Below, piece after piece: positions 15,451-23,529 of a stretch of 27,151 bases of DNA; position 1 is the first letter of the stretch, and each line of letters opens with the position of its first letter. A program made the translations under genes and the position numbers. The notes under the pieces are model-generated. The model was not told the DNA's origin and made no database searches. It saw nothing but the letters and a program-made list of their open reading frames with translations. Source of the stretch: Clostridia bacterium (GTDB lineage: Bacteria > Bacillota > Clostridia > Oscillospirales > CAG-272); NCBI GenBank assembly GCA_017451975.1, contig JAFTNI010000217.1, positions 1-27,151 on the forward strand, read 5' to 3'.

Positions 15451-15578
15451 AATTATATGAAAGTGCCCTGCCGCGGTCATCTGAGCGAAGCCCTGCCGAG
15501 ATTTCGCGGCGGTAAAAAGCGAAGGAACACCTCATCCGTCACCTAAAGGTGACACCTTCCCCTATAAGAGGGGAAGGC
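15451..15578 (-). repeat. Dispersed repeat, copy B (inverted partner of 11352-11490)
   Basis: Read on the minus strand, this copy starts with the CTTCCCC/GGGGAAG hairpin and ends with TTTCATATAATT, like copy A. The first 73 bp are nearly identical to copy A; the GC-rich middle differs. With the cysK promoter and the hisIE terminator it accounts for nearly all of the gene-free stretch 15349-15662. Confidence 0.8.
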
Positions 15579-15630
15579 TGAACTCACCATATTTTTTGCG
15601 AATATTTCCATTCGTGAGTCATGTAGGCAT

Positions 15631-15664
15631 AATGAAAAACGCACCTTTCGGTGCGTTTTTCATT
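15631..15664. terminator. Terminator of the his operon
   Basis: AATGAAAAACGCACC and GGTGCGTTTTTCATT make a perfect 15-bp stem with loop TTTC. It overlaps the last bases of the hisIE stop codon. Its core is shared with the cysK terminator. Confidence 0.88.
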
Positions 15665-16313
15665 ATTTAGTCATTTTTTCCTGTTTTACCTTGTGGTCGA
15701 TGATGTGGCGCGAAGCCTGCTCCTCGATAATTTCCTTTGTAGAAATCCCCATTTCCGTCATAAGCACCATAACGTGGTACATAAGGTCGGCAATTTCGTA
15801 AATAGTTTCGGCTTTGTCGTTACCCTTGCCGGCAACGATAACCTCTGTGCTTTCCTCACCAACCTTTTTGAGTATTTTGTCAATACCCTTTTCAAAAAGG
15901 TATGTCGTGTAAGAGCCTTCCTTCGGGTTATCCTTTCTGCCCTGCAAAAGCTTTGCCAAGCCCTCAACCGTGAAATCGTTAAAGCCCTCTGCGGAGTAAA
16001 TAACATCGTTGAAGCAGGATTCCGTGCCGAGGTGGCAAGCGGGACCTTCTTTTTTGACGATTACGGTGAGCGCATCGCCATCGCAATCTGCCTTTATCGC
16101 GCAAACGTGCTGAACGTTGCCGCTTTCCTCGCCCTTTCTCCAAAGCTTCTTACGGGAACGCGACCAGAAGCACGTTCTGCCCTCTGCCATGGTTATTTCA
16201 AGGCTTTCCTTGTTCATATATGCGAGAGTAAGCACCTCGCGCGTGTAAAAATCTACGACAATAGCGGGGATAAGTCCGTTTTCGTCGAATTTAAGTGTAG
16301 ATATATCAAACAT
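15663..16313 (-). CDS. hisIE: Bifunctional phosphoribosyl-AMP cyclohydrolase / phosphoribosyl-ATP pyrophosphatase
   Basis: This 216-residue fusion performs two early histidine steps. The N-terminal HisI domain (1-112) shows WSRSRKKLWRKGEESGN (50-66), the metal-binding DCDGD (76-80) and PACH (91-94) with zinc-ligand-type cysteines. The C-terminal HisE domain (114-216) shows EGSYTTYLFEKG (132-143) and the metal-binding VGEESTE (151-157). Start 16313 was chosen because AGGAG precedes it and the protein then begins at the family's usual N-terminus; a longer open frame to 16409 adds unrelated residues. It is the last gene of the operon. The 115-bp gap to hisF is unusually large for this cluster and carries a GTTCGC-GAA-GCGAAC palindrome. 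Confidence 0.96.
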   Translation of the reverse strand: MFDISTLKFDENGLIPAIVVDFYTREVLTLAYMNKESLEITMAEGRTCFWSRSRKKLWRKGEESGNVQHVCAIKADCDGDALTVIVKKEGPACHLGTESCFNDVIYSAEGFNDFTVEGLAKLLQGRKDNPKEGSYTTYLFEKGIDKILKKVGEESTEVIVAGKGNDKAETIYEIADLMYHVMVLMTEMGISTKEIIEEQASRHIIDHKVKQEKMTK

Positions 16314-16392
16314 ATTGTTTCTCCTTCGCTTTTCTGAAAGAAATCCCAAAAAATAACCTCTTTCAAAAAGCGCGTTTTTATTAATAAATTCC

Positions 16393-16407
16393 GTTCGCGA
16401 AGCGAAC
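16393..16407. repeat. Small palindrome between hisF and hisIE
   Basis: GTTCGC and GCGAAC surround GAA. It sits in the 115-bp gap between the two genes and resembles a fragment of the dispersed GC-rich palindromes in this window. Confidence 0.4.
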
Positions 16408-16428
16408 ACCTTAATTGTTCACTATTCA

Positions 16429-17187
16429 TTAAATTCTTACGTTTATTCCCTCTGCCGCAAGCGTCTTTTTAAGGTCTGCTATTTCAACCTCGCCAAAATG
16501 GAAAATAGAAGCTGCAAGACCCGCGGAAATTTCGGGAACTTCGCGGAAAAGCGATGTGAAATCTTCTTTTTTGCCCGCGCCGCCGCTTGCTATAACGGGA
16601 ACGTTTACCACGTCGCAAACCGCGCGGAGCATAGCAAGGTCGAAGCCTTTTTTCACGCCGTCTGTATCTATGCTGTTCACAACGATTTCGCCCGCGCCGC
16701 GCTCTACGCCCGTGCGTATCCATTCTATTGCGTCAAGCCCCGTGTTATCTCTGCCGCCGCGCGCAAACACAGTATATTTGCCGTCTACAAGGCTTATATC
16801 TGCCGAAAGCACAACGCACTGGCTGCCGTAGCGCTTCGCAGCCTCCTCTATAATCGCGGGGTTGCGTATAGCGCCCGAGTTCACGCTTACTTTATCGGCG
16901 CCGCTGCCAAGCACGCGCTCGAAATCTGCAAGAGTATTTATGCCGCCGCCAACGGTAAGGGGTATAAACACGGTGCTCGCCGTTTCACGCAGAATATCTG
17001 TGAAAATTCCGCGCCCCTCTGCAGAAGCCGTGATATCGTAGAAAACAAGCTCGTCTGCACCGCAGCGGCTGTAGTAATCTGCAAGAGTTACGGGCGAGGA
17101 AACGTCTGCAAGCCCCTTGAAGTTCGTGCCCTTTACCACGCGCCCGTTTTTAACGTCGAGGCAAGGGATAATTCTTTTTGTAATCAT
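16429..17187 (-). CDS. hisF: Imidazole glycerol phosphate synthase, cyclase subunit
   Basis: This (beta/alpha)8-barrel of 252 residues uses ammonia from HisH to make imidazole glycerol phosphate and AICAR from PRFAR. Both catalytic aspartates are in place: D11 in PCLDVKNG and D130 in VVLSADISLVDG. Phosphate-binding loops are seen in TVGGGI (78-83) and the ASGGAG stretch. The start overlaps the hisA stop by 4 bp (ATGA), implying translational coupling. The length is typical. AICAR links the pathway to purine synthesis. Confidence 0.97.
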   Translation of the reverse strand: MITKRIIPCLDVKNGRVVKGTNFKGLADVSSPVTLADYYSRCGADELVFYDITASAEGRGIFTDILRETASTVFIPLTVGGGINTLADFERVLGSGADKVSVNSGAIRNPAIIEEAAKRYGSQCVVLSADISLVDGKYTVFARGGRDNTGLDAIEWIRTGVERGAGEIVVNSIDTDGVKKGFDLAMLRAVCDVVNVPVIASGGAGKKEDFTSLFREVPEISAGLAASIFHFGEVEIADLKKTLAAEGINVRI

Positions 17188-17900
17188 ATTGTTTCCGCCT
17201 TTACCGCTTCACGAAGGTCTATGTTGCCGTTATAAATAGCTTTGCCGAGAATTGCGCCGAAAACTTTCATTTTCGCAAGCTTGAAAACCTCGTCTACGGT
17301 GGTTATACCGCCCGAGGCGATAATGCCAACCTTGTATTTTTCAGAAAGCGCGCGGTAAAGCTCCATATTCGTGCCCATAAGCGCGCCGTCGCGCGAAACG
17401 TCCGTGCAAATAACCGTGGCAACGCCCATGTTTTCCATCATTTTCATAAACGTGTATATGTCTGTGCCCGTGGTTTTTGTCCAGCCGTGGGTTGCTATTT
17501 CGCCGTTTTTAACGTCTGCGCCCACTGCGATGTGTGCGCCGTATTTTTTCACCATTTCTTCGGCAAAAGCGGGGTTTTCCGCCGCCACCGTGCCGAGTAT
17601 AACGCGCTCTGCGCCGAGCGAGAGGTATTTATATACCCTTTCCTCGTCGCGTATGCCGCCGCCTACTTCTACGTTCATTTTCGTTTCGGCTATGATTTTT
17701 TTAATGGTTTCCATGTTATCTGTATTGCCCGAAAGCGCGCCGTCGAGGTCGACCACATGGAGGTTTTTTGCGCCTGCCTCTGCAAATGAGGCGGCTGTGG
17801 CGGCAGGGTTTTCCCCGTAAACCGTCATATTATCGTATTCTCCGCGCAGAAGGCGAACCGCCTTGCCGCCGCGAAGGTCTATTGCGGGAATTACTATCAT
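17184..17900 (-). CDS. hisA: ProFAR isomerase (phosphoribosylformimino-AICAR ribotide isomerase)
   Basis: This (beta/alpha)8-barrel of 238 residues opens the aminoaldose ring of ProFAR to give PRFAR. The catalytic pair D8 (PAIDLRGG) and D129 (VGADVKNG) is present, as are the phosphate loops VGGGIRD (79-85) and ASGGIT. It starts 1 bp after the hisH stop; its ribosome site GAGGT is formed by the last hisH codons. It overlaps hisF by 4 bp. The short length and the HisA-specific D8/D129 positions separate it from HisF. Confidence 0.97.
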   Translation of the reverse strand: MIVIPAIDLRGGKAVRLLRGEYDNMTVYGENPAATAASFAEAGAKNLHVVDLDGALSGNTDNMETIKKIIAETKMNVEVGGGIRDEERVYKYLSLGAERVILGTVAAENPAFAEEMVKKYGAHIAVGADVKNGEIATHGWTKTTGTDIYTFMKMMENMGVATVICTDVSRDGALMGTNMELYRALSEKYKVGIIASGGITTVDEVFKLAKMKVFGAILGKAIYNGNIDLREAVKAETI

Positions 17901-17901
17901 T

Positions 17902-18516
17902 TTATTTTACCTCAATTTCACAGAATGCTTTGAGTATGGCAAGCCCAACGTCGCCGCTTTTTTCGGGGTGGAACTGCACGCCGTAAACGTTGCCGCTTTT
18001 AACGGCGGCTGTAAGGCGCGCGCCGTATTCTGTGGTGGCAATAACGCTTTCTTCACATTCCGCGCCGTAAAACGAATGAACGAAATAAACGAAATCGCCC
18101 TTTTTTATGTATTTGAAAAGCTCGCAATCGTCAAAATCCAGCACGTTCCAGCCGATGTGGGGTATATCGTAGTCCGCGGGTATAACGTCTGAAATAGGGC
18201 GGATGGCACCCTTCACGAGCGAAAGCCCCTCGTATTCACCGAATTCATAGCTCTTTTCGAAAAGGAGCTGCATACCAAGGCAAATGCCGAGCATCGGCTT
18301 GCCTGCGCGAACCTCGCGCATAAGCGCTTCTTCCATGCCCGAAGCGCGGAGCTTTTCGCGCGCGTCGCCAAAAGCGCCGACACCGGGGAGTATTATGCGC
18401 TCGCATTCGGCAAGGCGCTCGGGTTCTTTTATAAGCTCGGCGTGCGCCCCGATTTTTTTAAAGGAGGAGCAAAGGGAAAAAATATTTCCCACGCCGTAAT
18501 CAACAATTCCTATCAT
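17902..18516 (-). CDS. hisH: Imidazole glycerol phosphate synthase, glutamine amidotransferase subunit
   Basis: This class-I glutaminase of 204 residues supplies ammonia to HisF. The catalytic triad is complete: C79 in GICLGMQ, H183 and E185 in QFHPEKSG. The oxyanion strand LPGVGAFGD is at 43-51. Start 18516 was chosen because the protein then begins MIGIVDYGVGN as is usual; a longer frame to 18573 adds residues from a repeat-like spacer. No strong ribosome site precedes this ATG (only a weak AAGAAA), which is odd for the operon and may lower translation. A 142-bp gap with a dispersed repeat separates it from hisB. Confidence 0.95.
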   Translation of the reverse strand: MIGIVDYGVGNIFSLCSSFKKIGAHAELIKEPERLAECERIILPGVGAFGDAREKLRASGMEEALMREVRAGKPMLGICLGMQLLFEKSYEFGEYEGLSLVKGAIRPISDVIPADYDIPHIGWNVLDFDDCELFKYIKKGDFVYFVHSFYGAECEESVIATTEYGARLTAAVKSGNVYGVQFHPEKSGDVGLAILKAFCEIEVK

Positions 18517-18590
18517 AATATAGTCGCTTTCTTGGTCGCTTTCTCGAGAAGAGCAAGCCTTCCCCCGCGCCAAATTTCTCGTTTTTATTT

Positions 18591-18640
18591 TGTAGGGGCG
18601 TTCTTTGAACGCCCGAGGGCGAACACCGCTCGCACCTACG
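18591..18640. repeat. Dispersed palindromic repeat between hisB and hisH
   Basis: GGGCGTTC-TTT-GAACGCCC (18596-18614) is a perfect hairpin, framed by GTAGG and CCTAC. The text resembles the common clostridial repeat that reads TGTAGGGGCG with GAACACCG. It is located in the middle of the his operon. Confidence 0.55.
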
Positions 18641-18658
18641 GATTCATAAAATATCTGC

Positions 18659-19231
18659 TCAGATAACGCCTTTGCTGGAAGGCACCTTGTCTGTGCCGTC
18701 TTTTTTCACGGCTTTTGCAATAGCGCGCGCCGTTGCTTTGAACGCCGCTTCTATTTTGTGGTGCGTATTTTCACCGTAGAAAAGCTTTATGTGCAGGGTT
18801 ATGCCGCTTCTGCGCACGAAAGCTGTGAAAAATTCCTTCACAAGCTCTGTGTCGAAATCGCCCACCTTTTCGTTAAGCGTGCCGAGGTCGAAGGCAAGCA
18901 CGTTTCTTCCCGAAACGTCAACAGCCGCAATCACGAGCGTTTCATCCATGGGGAGCGTTATATCGCCGTAGCGCGCAATCCCGCGCACGTCGAGCTCGCG
19001 TGCAAAAGCATCGCCCAGGCAAATGCCTATATCCTCTGCTGTGTGGTGGTAATCCACTTCCACATCGCCCGCGCATTTAACGGCGAGGTCAAAGCCGCCG
19101 TGAACCGCGAAAAGCGTGAGCATATGGTCAAGGAATCCACACCCCGTATTTACCTCGTGCTTGCCATCGCCGTACATGGCAAAGGAAAGCGAAATATCTG
19201 TTTCTGCGGTCTTTCTTTTAATTTCTGTCAT
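18659..19231 (-). CDS. hisB: Imidazoleglycerol-phosphate dehydratase
   Basis: This manganese enzyme of 190 residues removes water from imidazole glycerol phosphate. The duplicated metal motifs are visible: FLDHM (33-37) and HHTAED (62-67) in the first half, and THHKIEA (156-162) in the second. The C-terminus SSKGVI is the family ending. It is a stand-alone dehydratase: there is no N-terminal HAD domain, so it cannot supply the histidinol-phosphate phosphatase step as the E. coli HisB fusion does. The gap to hisC upstream is 12 bp, and AAGGGGG lies ahead of the ATG. Confidence 0.96.
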   Translation of the reverse strand: MTEIKRKTAETDISLSFAMYGDGKHEVNTGCGFLDHMLTLFAVHGGFDLAVKCAGDVEVDYHHTAEDIGICLGDAFARELDVRGIARYGDITLPMDETLVIAAVDVSGRNVLAFDLGTLNEKVGDFDTELVKEFFTAFVRRSGITLHIKLFYGENTHHKIEAAFKATARAIAKAVKKDGTDKVPSSKGVI

Positions 19232-19243
19232 GGCCCTGCCCCC

Positions 19244-20296
19244 TTAAATAATTTCGTCAAGCTTGCAGAGCAACACGTTCATCTGCTCTTTTGTGCCGAT
19301 GGTTATGCGAAGGTAATCTTTAATGCGCTCCTTCGTGAAGTGGCGCACAAGCACACCGCGTGCTTTAAGCTCGCGGTAAAGCTCCTCGCCGCTTTTGCCC
19401 TCTTTTGCGGCAAAAACGAAGTTTGCTTTACTTTCAAGCACTGTAAAGCCGCGCGTGCGAAGCTCGCTTACCGTATATTCGCGCGCTTCTATAATAGCGC
19501 GCACATTTTTTTCGAAATATTCCACGTCCTCTATGCTCGCCTTACCCGCAAGGAGCGTAAGGCGGTTGATGTTATAGGGGTTGAGCGAATATTTTATCTT
19601 GTTCATATCGGCAATCAAGCCCTCGCTTGCTATACCGAAGCCGAGGCGCGCGCCCGCGAGCGAGCGTGATTTTGAAAACGTACGCGCCACAATAAGGTTT
19701 TCGTACTTTTTCACAAGGTTTACGGCGCTTTCGCCGCCGAAATCTACGTAAGCTTCGTCTACAAGCACCACGTTCGATGGGTTAGCCGCCACGATTTTTT
19801 CAATATCGGCAAGCGGCAGCGCCATGCCGGTGGGGGCGTTGGGGTTGGCGATAACGACCATGCCGCGATCGCCCATATATTTATTTATATCAATAGAAAA
19901 ATCTTCCTTAAGAGGAATAATTTCCGCGTTTGCGCCCACAAGCTCAGAGTAAACGGGGTAAAAACCGTATGTAATATCGGGGAAAAGAACCTTTTCGCCC
20001 GCGCAGAATGCAAAGAATGCAAAAGCAAGAATTTCATCGGAGCCATTGCCGAGAAGCACGTTTTCGCGCTTCACGCCGAAGTGCGCGGCAATAGCATCGC
20101 GCAGGTCCTTGCCCTCCGGGTCGGAGTAAAGCTTGAGCTTTTCAAGCTCTTCCCCGTTTATAGCCGCCATAACGCCGGGCGCGGGGGGAAAGGGCGATTC
20201 ATTTGTGTTGAGTTTAACATATTCCATATCGCGCGGCTGCTCGCCGGGCACGTACGCCTCTAGCGCGGCATAGCGCGAAACCATAAAGTTCTTCAT
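19244..20296 (-). CDS. hisC: Histidinol-phosphate aminotransferase
   Basis: This fold-type I PLP aminotransferase of 350 residues converts imidazole acetol phosphate to histidinol phosphate. N-terminal KLNTNESPFPP (28-38), the NPNAPTG motif (151-157), DEAYVDF (180-186), the PLP lysine K209 in RTFSKSRSLAGARLGF and the closing RITIGT are all present. It lies between hisD and hisB; a 154-bp gap with repeat sequence separates it from hisD. Similar enzymes act on aromatic amino acids, but the operon makes HisC the clear call. Confidence 0.95.
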   Translation of the reverse strand: MKNFMVSRYAALEAYVPGEQPRDMEYVKLNTNESPFPPAPGVMAAINGEELEKLKLYSDPEGKDLRDAIAAHFGVKRENVLLGNGSDEILAFAFFAFCAGEKVLFPDITYGFYPVYSELVGANAEIIPLKEDFSIDINKYMGDRGMVVIANPNAPTGMALPLADIEKIVAANPSNVVLVDEAYVDFGGESAVNLVKKYENLIVARTFSKSRSLAGARLGFGIASEGLIADMNKIKYSLNPYNINRLTLLAGKASIEDVEYFEKNVRAIIEAREYTVSELRTRGFTVLESKANFVFAAKEGKSGEELYRELKARGVLVRHFTKERIKDYLRITIGTKEQMNVLLCKLDEII

Positions 20297-20350
20297 AAAT
20301 ATTTTACCTTTTGGGATCAGTTGAATTTTTAGCTTACATCAGCCGATTTT

Positions 20351-20420
20351 AAGGCTCCCTCCCTCGAGAGGGAGGCTCCGAAAAGACTGTATTTTTACAA
20401 TCACTCTCTTAAGAGGAAGC
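20351..20420. repeat. Repeat-like palindromes between hisD and hisC
   Basis: CCTCCCTC and GAGGGAGG (20358-20375) form a tight palindrome, and a weaker CTCTTAAGAG follows (about 20405-20414). The text resembles a worn copy of the clostridial repeat family represented at 11352. It accounts for most of the gap inside the operon. Confidence 0.45.
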
Positions 20421-20450
20421 TTTGAATCCGTCGATTTTTTATCACAATAT

Positions 20451-21725
20451 TTACTCTTCTTCAAATCTTATCGTTGCGCTTTTTGCGTGAGCGTGCAAGC
20501 CCTCGTGCTTAGCGAAAATATCGATTTTGCCCGCAACCTCGGAAAGAGCATCTTTCGTGTAATATATAAAGGAAGATTTCTTTGTGAAATCGTCTACGGA
20601 AAGCGGGCTGGAGAAGCGAGCCGTGCCAGAAGTAGGCAGCGTGTGGTTGGGGCCTGCGAAGTAATCGCCCAAAGCCTCGGGGCAGTTTCTGCCAAGGAAA
20701 ATAGAGCCCGCGTTTTTGATTTTGGGAAGAAGGTCGAAGGGGTTATCTACGCAAACCTCAAGGTGCTCGGGGGCAATTTCGTTTGCCGTATCTATTACGC
20801 TTGAAAGGTTTTCGCGCACAATAATTTTGGAAGCGCCGTCGATTGACGCGCGCGCAATTTCCGCGCGGGGCAAAAGCGGTATCTGGCGTTCAAGCTCTGC
20901 ACTTACCGCCTCGGCAAGCTCTGCGCTGTCGGTTACAAGCACGGCGGTGGCAAGTTTATCGTGCTCTGCCTGCGAAAGCATGTCTGCCGCAACGTATTTT
21001 GCGTTGGCGCCGCCGTCTGCGATAATAAGAATTTCGCTGGGGCCCGCAACCATATCTATGCCCACAACGCCGAAAACCTGGCGCTTTGCTTCTGCCACAA
21101 AAACGTTGCCGGGGCCTACTATTTTATCAACCCTGCCCACGGTTTCCGTACCGTAAGCGAGTGCCGCAACGGCGCCCGCGCCGCCCGTTTTATATATTTT
21201 GTCAACACCTGCAAGGCGCGCCGCCACAAGTATTGCGGGGCTTACCACGCCGTTTTTCGCAGGGGTGGTTATAACGATTTCGCTGCAGCCTGCGATTTTT
21301 GCGGGGATAGCGTCCATAAGCACGGTAGAGGGGTAGCTTGCCGTGCCGCCCGGCACGTAAAGGCCTACTTTTTCTATGGGAGTCACCTTCTGACCGAGCA
21401 AAACGCCTTCGCGCTCGCCCATAACGAAGCCGTTGCGAACCTGTTTTTCGTGGAATGCGCGTATATTATCGCGCGCCTGTGTCATTGCTTCTATAAGCTC
21501 CTTCGGCACTTTTTCAAAAGCGGCGTCTATTTCCTCTGCGGAAACGAGCAAGCTTTCGGGCGCGCCGCCATCGAACTTTTCGCAGTACTCCATAAGCGCT
21601 GCATCGCCGTTTTTTCTTACGTTTGCTATAATTTCGCGGACTATGGCAGAGGCATCGAAGCCCTCGCCGTCGCGCGACATAATTTCTTCTGTGGAAAGTG
21701 TTCCGTCTTTATATATCTTAATCAT
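20451..21725 (-). CDS. hisD: Histidinol dehydrogenase
   Basis: This zinc and NAD enzyme of 424 residues oxidises histidinol to histidine in two steps, the last of the pathway. Zinc-ligand candidates Q252 and H255 (SQAEHD), D354 (ALGDY) and H413 (HAKSATIR) are present, together with the catalytic pair E320-H321 (APEHLEV). GPSEILIIADGGANAKYVAAD and NHTLPTSGTARFSSPLSV are further family signatures. Upstream, hisG ends 31 bp away. The ribosome site is weak (AAGAG). Confidence 0.96.
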   Translation of the reverse strand: MIKIYKDGTLSTEEIMSRDGEGFDASAIVREIIANVRKNGDAALMEYCEKFDGGAPESLLVSAEEIDAAFEKVPKELIEAMTQARDNIRAFHEKQVRNGFVMGEREGVLLGQKVTPIEKVGLYVPGGTASYPSTVLMDAIPAKIAGCSEIVITTPAKNGVVSPAILVAARLAGVDKIYKTGGAGAVAALAYGTETVGRVDKIVGPGNVFVAEAKRQVFGVVGIDMVAGPSEILIIADGGANAKYVAADMLSQAEHDKLATAVLVTDSAELAEAVSAELERQIPLLPRAEIARASIDGASKIIVRENLSSVIDTANEIAPEHLEVCVDNPFDLLPKIKNAGSIFLGRNCPEALGDYFAGPNHTLPTSGTARFSSPLSVDDFTKKSSFIYYTKDALSEVAGKIDIFAKHEGLHAHAKSATIRFEEE

Positions 21726-21756
21726 GGCCGTAATCTCTTTTCAGTTGGTTCTTTGC

Positions 21757-22383
21757 TTAATCTTTCTTGGAAAGCTCGCGCTTGAGAATATCTATATCCT
21801 CTGTTTTGAAGCGGTAACTTGCTTTATTTGCTATGAGGTGCGCGGAAATAGGCATTATTTCCGTTATAACCTCCAGGTTGTTTTCCTTCAGTGTGGTGCC
21901 CGTTTCTACTATATCTACTATAACGTCTGTCATACCGAGTATAGGCGCAAGCTCTATAGATCCGTTGAGCTTGAATATTTCTATATTTCTGCCTATAGAG
22001 GAATAATAATTCTTCGTTATATTTACAAATTTCGTGGCAACCTTGAGCGAGCGCTCGGGGTTATCGTGAAAATCTTTTTTGCCTGCCACGGCAACGCGGC
22101 ATTTGCCCATGCCGAGGTCGCATAGGTCAAAAACGTCGGGCTCGTATTCAAGCAGAATATCCTTGCCCACAATACCAATGTCTGCCGCGCCGTGCTCTAC
22201 GTAAATGGCAACGTCAGAGGGCTTTACCCAAAAGAAGCTTACACCCGCTTCCTCGTTTTCGAAAATAAGCTTGCGGTTGTTTTCGAGTATAGAGGGGCAA
22301 TCGTAGCCCGCATCTGCGAACATTTTATATGCCTTTTCACCAAGCCTGCCCTTCGGCAGCGCTACTTTAAGCATTTTTTTCAT
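21757..22383 (-). CDS. hisG: ATP phosphoribosyltransferase, short form (catalytic subunit)
   Basis: This 208-residue enzyme joins PRPP and ATP to start the pathway. It is the short HisG, lacking the C-terminal regulatory ACT-like domain, and so depends on HisZ. The PRPP-binding stretch IVDIVETGTTLKEN (155-168) and the N-terminal ALPKGRLG (8-15) are clear. Its start overlaps the hisZ stop by 4 bp. In this family the HisG-HisZ octamer is the point of feedback inhibition by histidine, so that control is expected here. Confidence 0.96.
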   Translation of the reverse strand: MKKMLKVALPKGRLGEKAYKMFADAGYDCPSILENNRKLIFENEEAGVSFFWVKPSDVAIYVEHGAADIGIVGKDILLEYEPDVFDLCDLGMGKCRVAVAGKKDFHDNPERSLKVATKFVNITKNYYSSIGRNIEIFKLNGSIELAPILGMTDVIVDIVETGTTLKENNLEVITEIMPISAHLIANKASYRFKTEDIDILKRELSKKD

Positions 22384-23489
22384 ACGAGCACCTCCTTTTC
22401 CCCGTCAAATTCTATAATCTTCTTCGCTTTGGGGAGAAGCGCGCCCTTTTTCGCCACGATAACGCGGAAGCCGTTTTCGCGGTAGAAGTTTGCCGCCTCC
22501 TCTATAGCTTTTATTTTTTCCGTGGTTTCCACATCGTTATAGAGAATGATGATGTCTGCATCGAAATGCTCGCCCGCCTCGCCGTAAAGCTCTATAAGGT
22601 CCAGGTAGAGCGCAAAGCCGCAGGCGCTTGCGTTTTTGCCCATTTTGGCAAGAAGGTTGCCGTATCTTCCGCCCGAAAGCACGTTGCGCGGTATTCCTTC
22701 CACAAAGCCCTGGAAAACTATGCCGTTATAATAGCTCATATCGTTCACTATGGAAAAATCTATATGCACCATCTTCGAGCCGAGCGTGTTCGTAACCGTT
22801 TCAAGCTCTTTTATTATCTTTTCCGTTTCTTCGTTTACGGAAAGGGGCGAAAGCTCGCGGTAAGAGCCGTGGAATTCCGCAAGGCTTGCAATTTTTTCCG
22901 CGCCCTCTTTGCAAACGCCGTCGCCTTCGCATATTTTGAGTATGCCCTCGCCGTCCTTTTTGCCTAGGCGCTCAAGCACGTCTGCACGCGCGCCATCGGA
23001 AACGCCGTAGTGCGAAAGCAGGGCGGAAATAAAGCCCATATGCGAAATATCGAGCGAATAAGCGTATTCGCCACCCTTTGCGAAAGCGGTTTTTGCAATT
23101 TCCTGCACGCTTTCGTGCGCCAAGCGCAAAAGCTCACATTCGGCAAAAATATCAACGTCGCCTATATATTCAACACCCATCTGAGGGATTTCTTTATATT
23201 CGTGTATATTATGCGAAACGCGGTAAACGTTTTCGTTATAGTAAACCTTCGTGTTTTCCCCTTCGGGCGCGTTTTTCGCAATAGAAAGAGTTATATCGGG
23301 CTTGAGGGCAAGCAAGCTGCCGTCAAGGTCATTGAAGGAAATAATGTTCTGCGTGGTAAGGAACTTTTTATATTCCATGTAGAAATCGTATTCTTCGAAC
23401 TTGCTCATTTTAAAGCGGCGGTAGCCGTATTTTTCATAAAGCTCGCGAAGCTTATAGATTATTTCCTCGCTCTCTGTAAAAATCTTCAT
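22380..23489 (-). CDS. hisZ: ATP phosphoribosyltransferase regulatory subunit (HisRS-like)
   Basis: This 369-residue class-II aminoacyl-tRNA-synthetase-like protein lacks normal tRNA-charging ability and activates the short HisG. It has a core like histidyl-tRNA synthetase: LKPDITLSIAK near the motif-2 region, QMGVEYIGD (103-111), and SGGRYGNLL near the motif-3 region. A C-terminal stretch (about 305-369) is shaped like the anticodon-binding domain. First gene of the his operon. It could be mistaken for hisS, but the length is below the 410-430 of HisRS and the 4-bp overlap with short hisG fits HisZ. Confidence 0.94.
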   Translation of the reverse strand: MKIFTESEEIIYKLRELYEKYGYRRFKMSKFEEYDFYMEYKKFLTTQNIISFNDLDGSLLALKPDITLSIAKNAPEGENTKVYYNENVYRVSHNIHEYKEIPQMGVEYIGDVDIFAECELLRLAHESVQEIAKTAFAKGGEYAYSLDISHMGFISALLSHYGVSDGARADVLERLGKKDGEGILKICEGDGVCKEGAEKIASLAEFHGSYRELSPLSVNEETEKIIKELETVTNTLGSKMVHIDFSIVNDMSYYNGIVFQGFVEGIPRNVLSGGRYGNLLAKMGKNASACGFALYLDLIELYGEAGEHFDADIIILYNDVETTEKIKAIEEAANFYRENGFRVIVAKKGALLPKAKKIIEFDGEKEVLV

Positions 23490-23529
23490 TTTCTCATCTC
23501 TTTTCGGAACTTAACTGTTTTTTTGCATT

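Noticed and set aside
11352..15578. The bracketed 4-kb block as an insertion sequence or genomic island
   Set aside because: There is no transposase, integrase or target duplication, and cysK and the lipoprotein genes look like ordinary chromosomal genes; only the inverted-repeat observation is kept.
18659..19231. HisB as a bifunctional phosphatase-dehydratase
   Set aside because: It has 190 residues and only the dehydratase domain; no HAD motif is present.
18758..19669. A 303-codon plus-strand open frame opposite hisB and hisC
   Set aside because: It is an antisense shadow of two conserved genes.
22380..23489. hisZ as a histidyl-tRNA synthetase gene
   Set aside because: The protein is too short, its motifs are degenerate, and it overlaps a short-form hisG that needs HisZ.
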